Assembly (NCBI GenBank): GCA_019637295.1
Contig: JAHBVX010000006.1
Location: forward strand, 186,001-250,000
Origin: Polyangiaceae bacterium
GTDB lineage: Bacteria; Myxococcota_A; Polyangia; Polyangiales; Polyangiaceae
Length of the DNA stretch: 64,000 bases
Direction: 5' to 3'
Of this stretch, positions 62,610 through 64,000 are shown piece by piece. Both the position numbers and the translations under genes were made by a program. The notes below the pieces were generated by a model. The model searched no databases. It saw only the letters and a program-made list of their open reading frames with translations, and had not been told where the DNA came from. Each line of letters opens with the position of its first letter. Positions within the stretch are counted from its first letter, which is position 1.

Positions 62610-62640
62610 GGACCACCGCCTTCGGTGGACCGGATCCACC
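62610..62640 (+). terminator. Overlapping alternative hairpins
   Basis: CCACCG with CGGTGG (62613-62618 with 62623-62628, CCTT loop) and GGTGGA with TCCACC (62624-62629 with 62635-62640) share the middle strand, so only one can form at a time. They lie between the VWA gene stop (62608) and the GH15-like start (62661). A terminator or attenuator is possible; no leader peptide is clear. Confidence 0.35.
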
Positions 62641-62660
62641 CGGCGCCCTAAGCTGGTGCC

Positions 62661-64000
62661 GTGATCCACAGACTGCTCACGGCCACGCTCGCTTGCGCGT
62701 CGCTCAGCGGCGCCGCACAGGCTCAGGTCCAGCCGCACCGCTCAGCGCCCATGCTGGTCTCATCCAACGGACGCAGCGTGGTCGGGTATGACGTCGACGC
62801 CCGGCGGGTCAAGAGCTTCCTCGAACATCCCTACCAGGCCCGAAGCGACGGCAGCCACACGCGTAACCTGGCGTACGACCTGTACTCGGGGCTGCGCGTG
62901 GGTGGCGCCGGACAGCCCGGAACCTGGCTCACGGAGGTCGCCCCCGCTCGCATCGACTACGAGACGGGCACCGGCGTCATCGTCGTCGAGCGCGAGGTGC
63001 AGGGGCTGAAGGTGATCGAGTACCTGTACGCTCCCATCGAGCTCGCGGAGCACGCGATGTTCTCGATCCTGAGCGTCGAGCGGACCAGCGGCGCGCCTCA
63101 GCCGGTCGATGGCTACACGCTGTTCAACTTCAGGCTCGGCAGCGGCTCACCGTCACCCGGGGCCGAGGGCGAGACGATCGCTTGGGACGACGACCGTCAG
63201 TCCTGGCTGGAGTGGGGGCCGGGCGGGCTGACGCTGGCCTACGGCTCGTTCACCCCGGTCGCTCGGCGCTCCGCCAGCCCCGACAATCCGTTCCCCGCGC
63301 TCGACGCTGGCGCGGACCTCAGCAACAACGACGGCACCGGCGGTGGCTTCGACGACGCGGCGGCCGGCCTGCAATGGTCGCTGGGCTCGCTGGATGTGGG
63401 CCAGACGGGCTGGTTTGGCTCCTTCGTCGTGCTCGACGCGGCGAGCGACGTCGCGCCGCGCATCGACGCCGTCAAGGCGTTCGTCGCCGGACGCTCCCCG
63501 GAGCAACTGCTCAGCGACGAGAAGGCGGCGTGGGACGCCTGGCACGAGAGCGCGCCTTCCGGCCTGAGCTCGCTCGAGGCCGCGCTCTATCGCCACTCGA
63601 TGGCGATCTTGCGCATGGGCCAGGTGAGCGAGCCCGGCAAGAGCGATGGTCAGATCCTCGCCAGCCTCCCGCCCGGCATGTGGAACATCTCCTGGGTGCG
63701 CGACATGGCCTACGCCGTCGTCGCGCTGGCGCGCTCGGGGCACCACGCCGAGGTCAAGCGGGCCCTCGCCTTCCAGCTCGGCGCCGAGAGCGGCAAGTAC
63801 CAGGAGTACGTCGGCCACCCGTATCAGATCAGCATCACGCGCTACTACGGCGACGGCGTGGAGGAGACGGATTTCAACGAAGACGGCCCGAACATCGAGT
63901 TCGATGGCTTCGGCCTCTTCCTATGGACCCTGCACGAGTACGTGGAGGCGTCCAACGACAGCGCTTCGCTGTCGACGTGGTGGCCCGAGGTCAGCAGCAA
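62661..64000 (+). CDS. GH15-like glucoamylase, cut by the window end
   Basis: At least 446 codons, open to the window edge, starting at GTG 62661. A Sec signal peptide ends GAAQAQ. The N-terminal 280 residues are beta-rich, with the NGRSVVGYD and EWGPGG strands. The (alpha/alpha)6 part begins about residue 290: MWNISWVRDMAYAVVALARSG matches the W-x-RD-x-AY block of GH15 glucoamylases and related glycosidases, and NEDGPNIEFDGFGLFLW follows. It would release glucose from alpha-glucan ends. Its place beside the porin and GH13 genes supports a role in alpha-glucan use. No stop codon is seen in this frame up to position 64000. Confidence 0.75.
   Translation, partial: MIHRLLTATLACASLSGAAQAQVQPHRSAPMLVSSNGRSVVGYDVDARRVKSFLEHPYQARSDGSHTRNLAYDLYSGLRVGGAGQPGTWLTEVAPARIDYETGTGVIVVEREVQGLKVIEYLYAPIELAEHAMFSILSVERTSGAPQPVDGYTLFNFRLGSGSPSPGAEGETIAWDDDRQSWLEWGPGGLTLAYGSFTPVARRSASPDNPFPALDAGADLSNNDGTGGGFDDAAAGLQWSLGSLDVGQTGWFGSFVVLDAASDVAPRIDAVKAFVAGRSPEQLLSDEKAAWDAWHESAPSGLSSLEAALYRHSMAILRMGQVSEPGKSDGQILASLPPGMWNISWVRDMAYAVVALARSGHHAEVKRALAFQLGAESGKYQEYVGHPYQISITRYYGDGVEETDFNEDGPNIEFDGFGLFLWTLHEYVEASNDSASLSTWWPEVSS

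Overview
The window looks like a chromosomal segment of a large-genome, very GC-rich delta-type bacterium, most likely a myxobacterium (phylum Myxococcota, probably Polyangiales). The grounds are indirect but consistent: strong G/C third positions, about two dozen predicted lipoproteins with Gly/Ser/Ala linkers, cysteine-rich secreted proteins with DUF4215-type (Myxococcus cysteine-rich) repeats, a MYXO-CTERM-like tail, TPR-PEGA, FHA-GGDEF, PilZ and receiver-DUF4388 signalling proteins, and a eukaryote-like Ser/Thr kinase. I see no insertion sequence, prophage, CRISPR array or conjugative module.

Layout. 1-4000: end of a cysteine-containing protein, a large DUF4215-repeat lipoprotein, and an unrecognised two-gene operon. 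4250-6440: groES-groEL with a sigma70-like promoter, a CIRCE operator and a hairpin terminator. 6489-23974: mostly secreted or lipid-anchored proteins (cysteine-rich, aryl-sulfotransferase-like, TPR-PEGA, SUMF1-LysM, metallo-beta-lactamase fold). 23964-28471: a small tail-anchored protein, an MBOAT O-acyltransferase, a polysaccharide deacetylase and a START-like secreted protein. 28868-32861: a CAP-domain lipoprotein, tRNA-Arg, and a beta-propeller lipoprotein behind a close match to a sigma54 promoter. 33045-40913: a glycan block (GT39-type transferase, polyprenol-phosphate mannose synthase-like GT2, NAD-sugar epimerase, two discoidin-like proteins, one with HEAT repeats) and a GNAT-like protein. 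41070-50352: signalling and transport (Ser/Thr kinase with a membrane C-terminus, GNAT, double ACT, M15-like peptidase, FHA-GGDEF, MATE, zinc-ribbon). 50363-57595: a SRPBCC-SDR fusion, PilZ, a DUF1592/DUF1552 pair and a receiver-DUF4388 protein. 57598-64000: an apparent alpha-glucan locus with a secreted GH13 amylase, a LamB-like porin and a truncated GH15-like glucoamylase, interleaved with a VWA lipoprotein.

How it fits together. Most products act in the envelope or outside the cell; cytosolic metabolism is almost absent apart from GroESL. The clearest functional units are GroESL heat-shock control by HrcA/CIRCE, the alpha-glucan locus, and the polyprenol-mannose/glycan block. Gene ends are tightly packed: most convergent pairs are separated by 2-19 bases, and in several of them an inverted repeat contains both stop codons, which could serve as a shared bidirectional terminator. 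Start codons were chosen from ribosome-binding sites and signal-peptide logic, and several remain uncertain.
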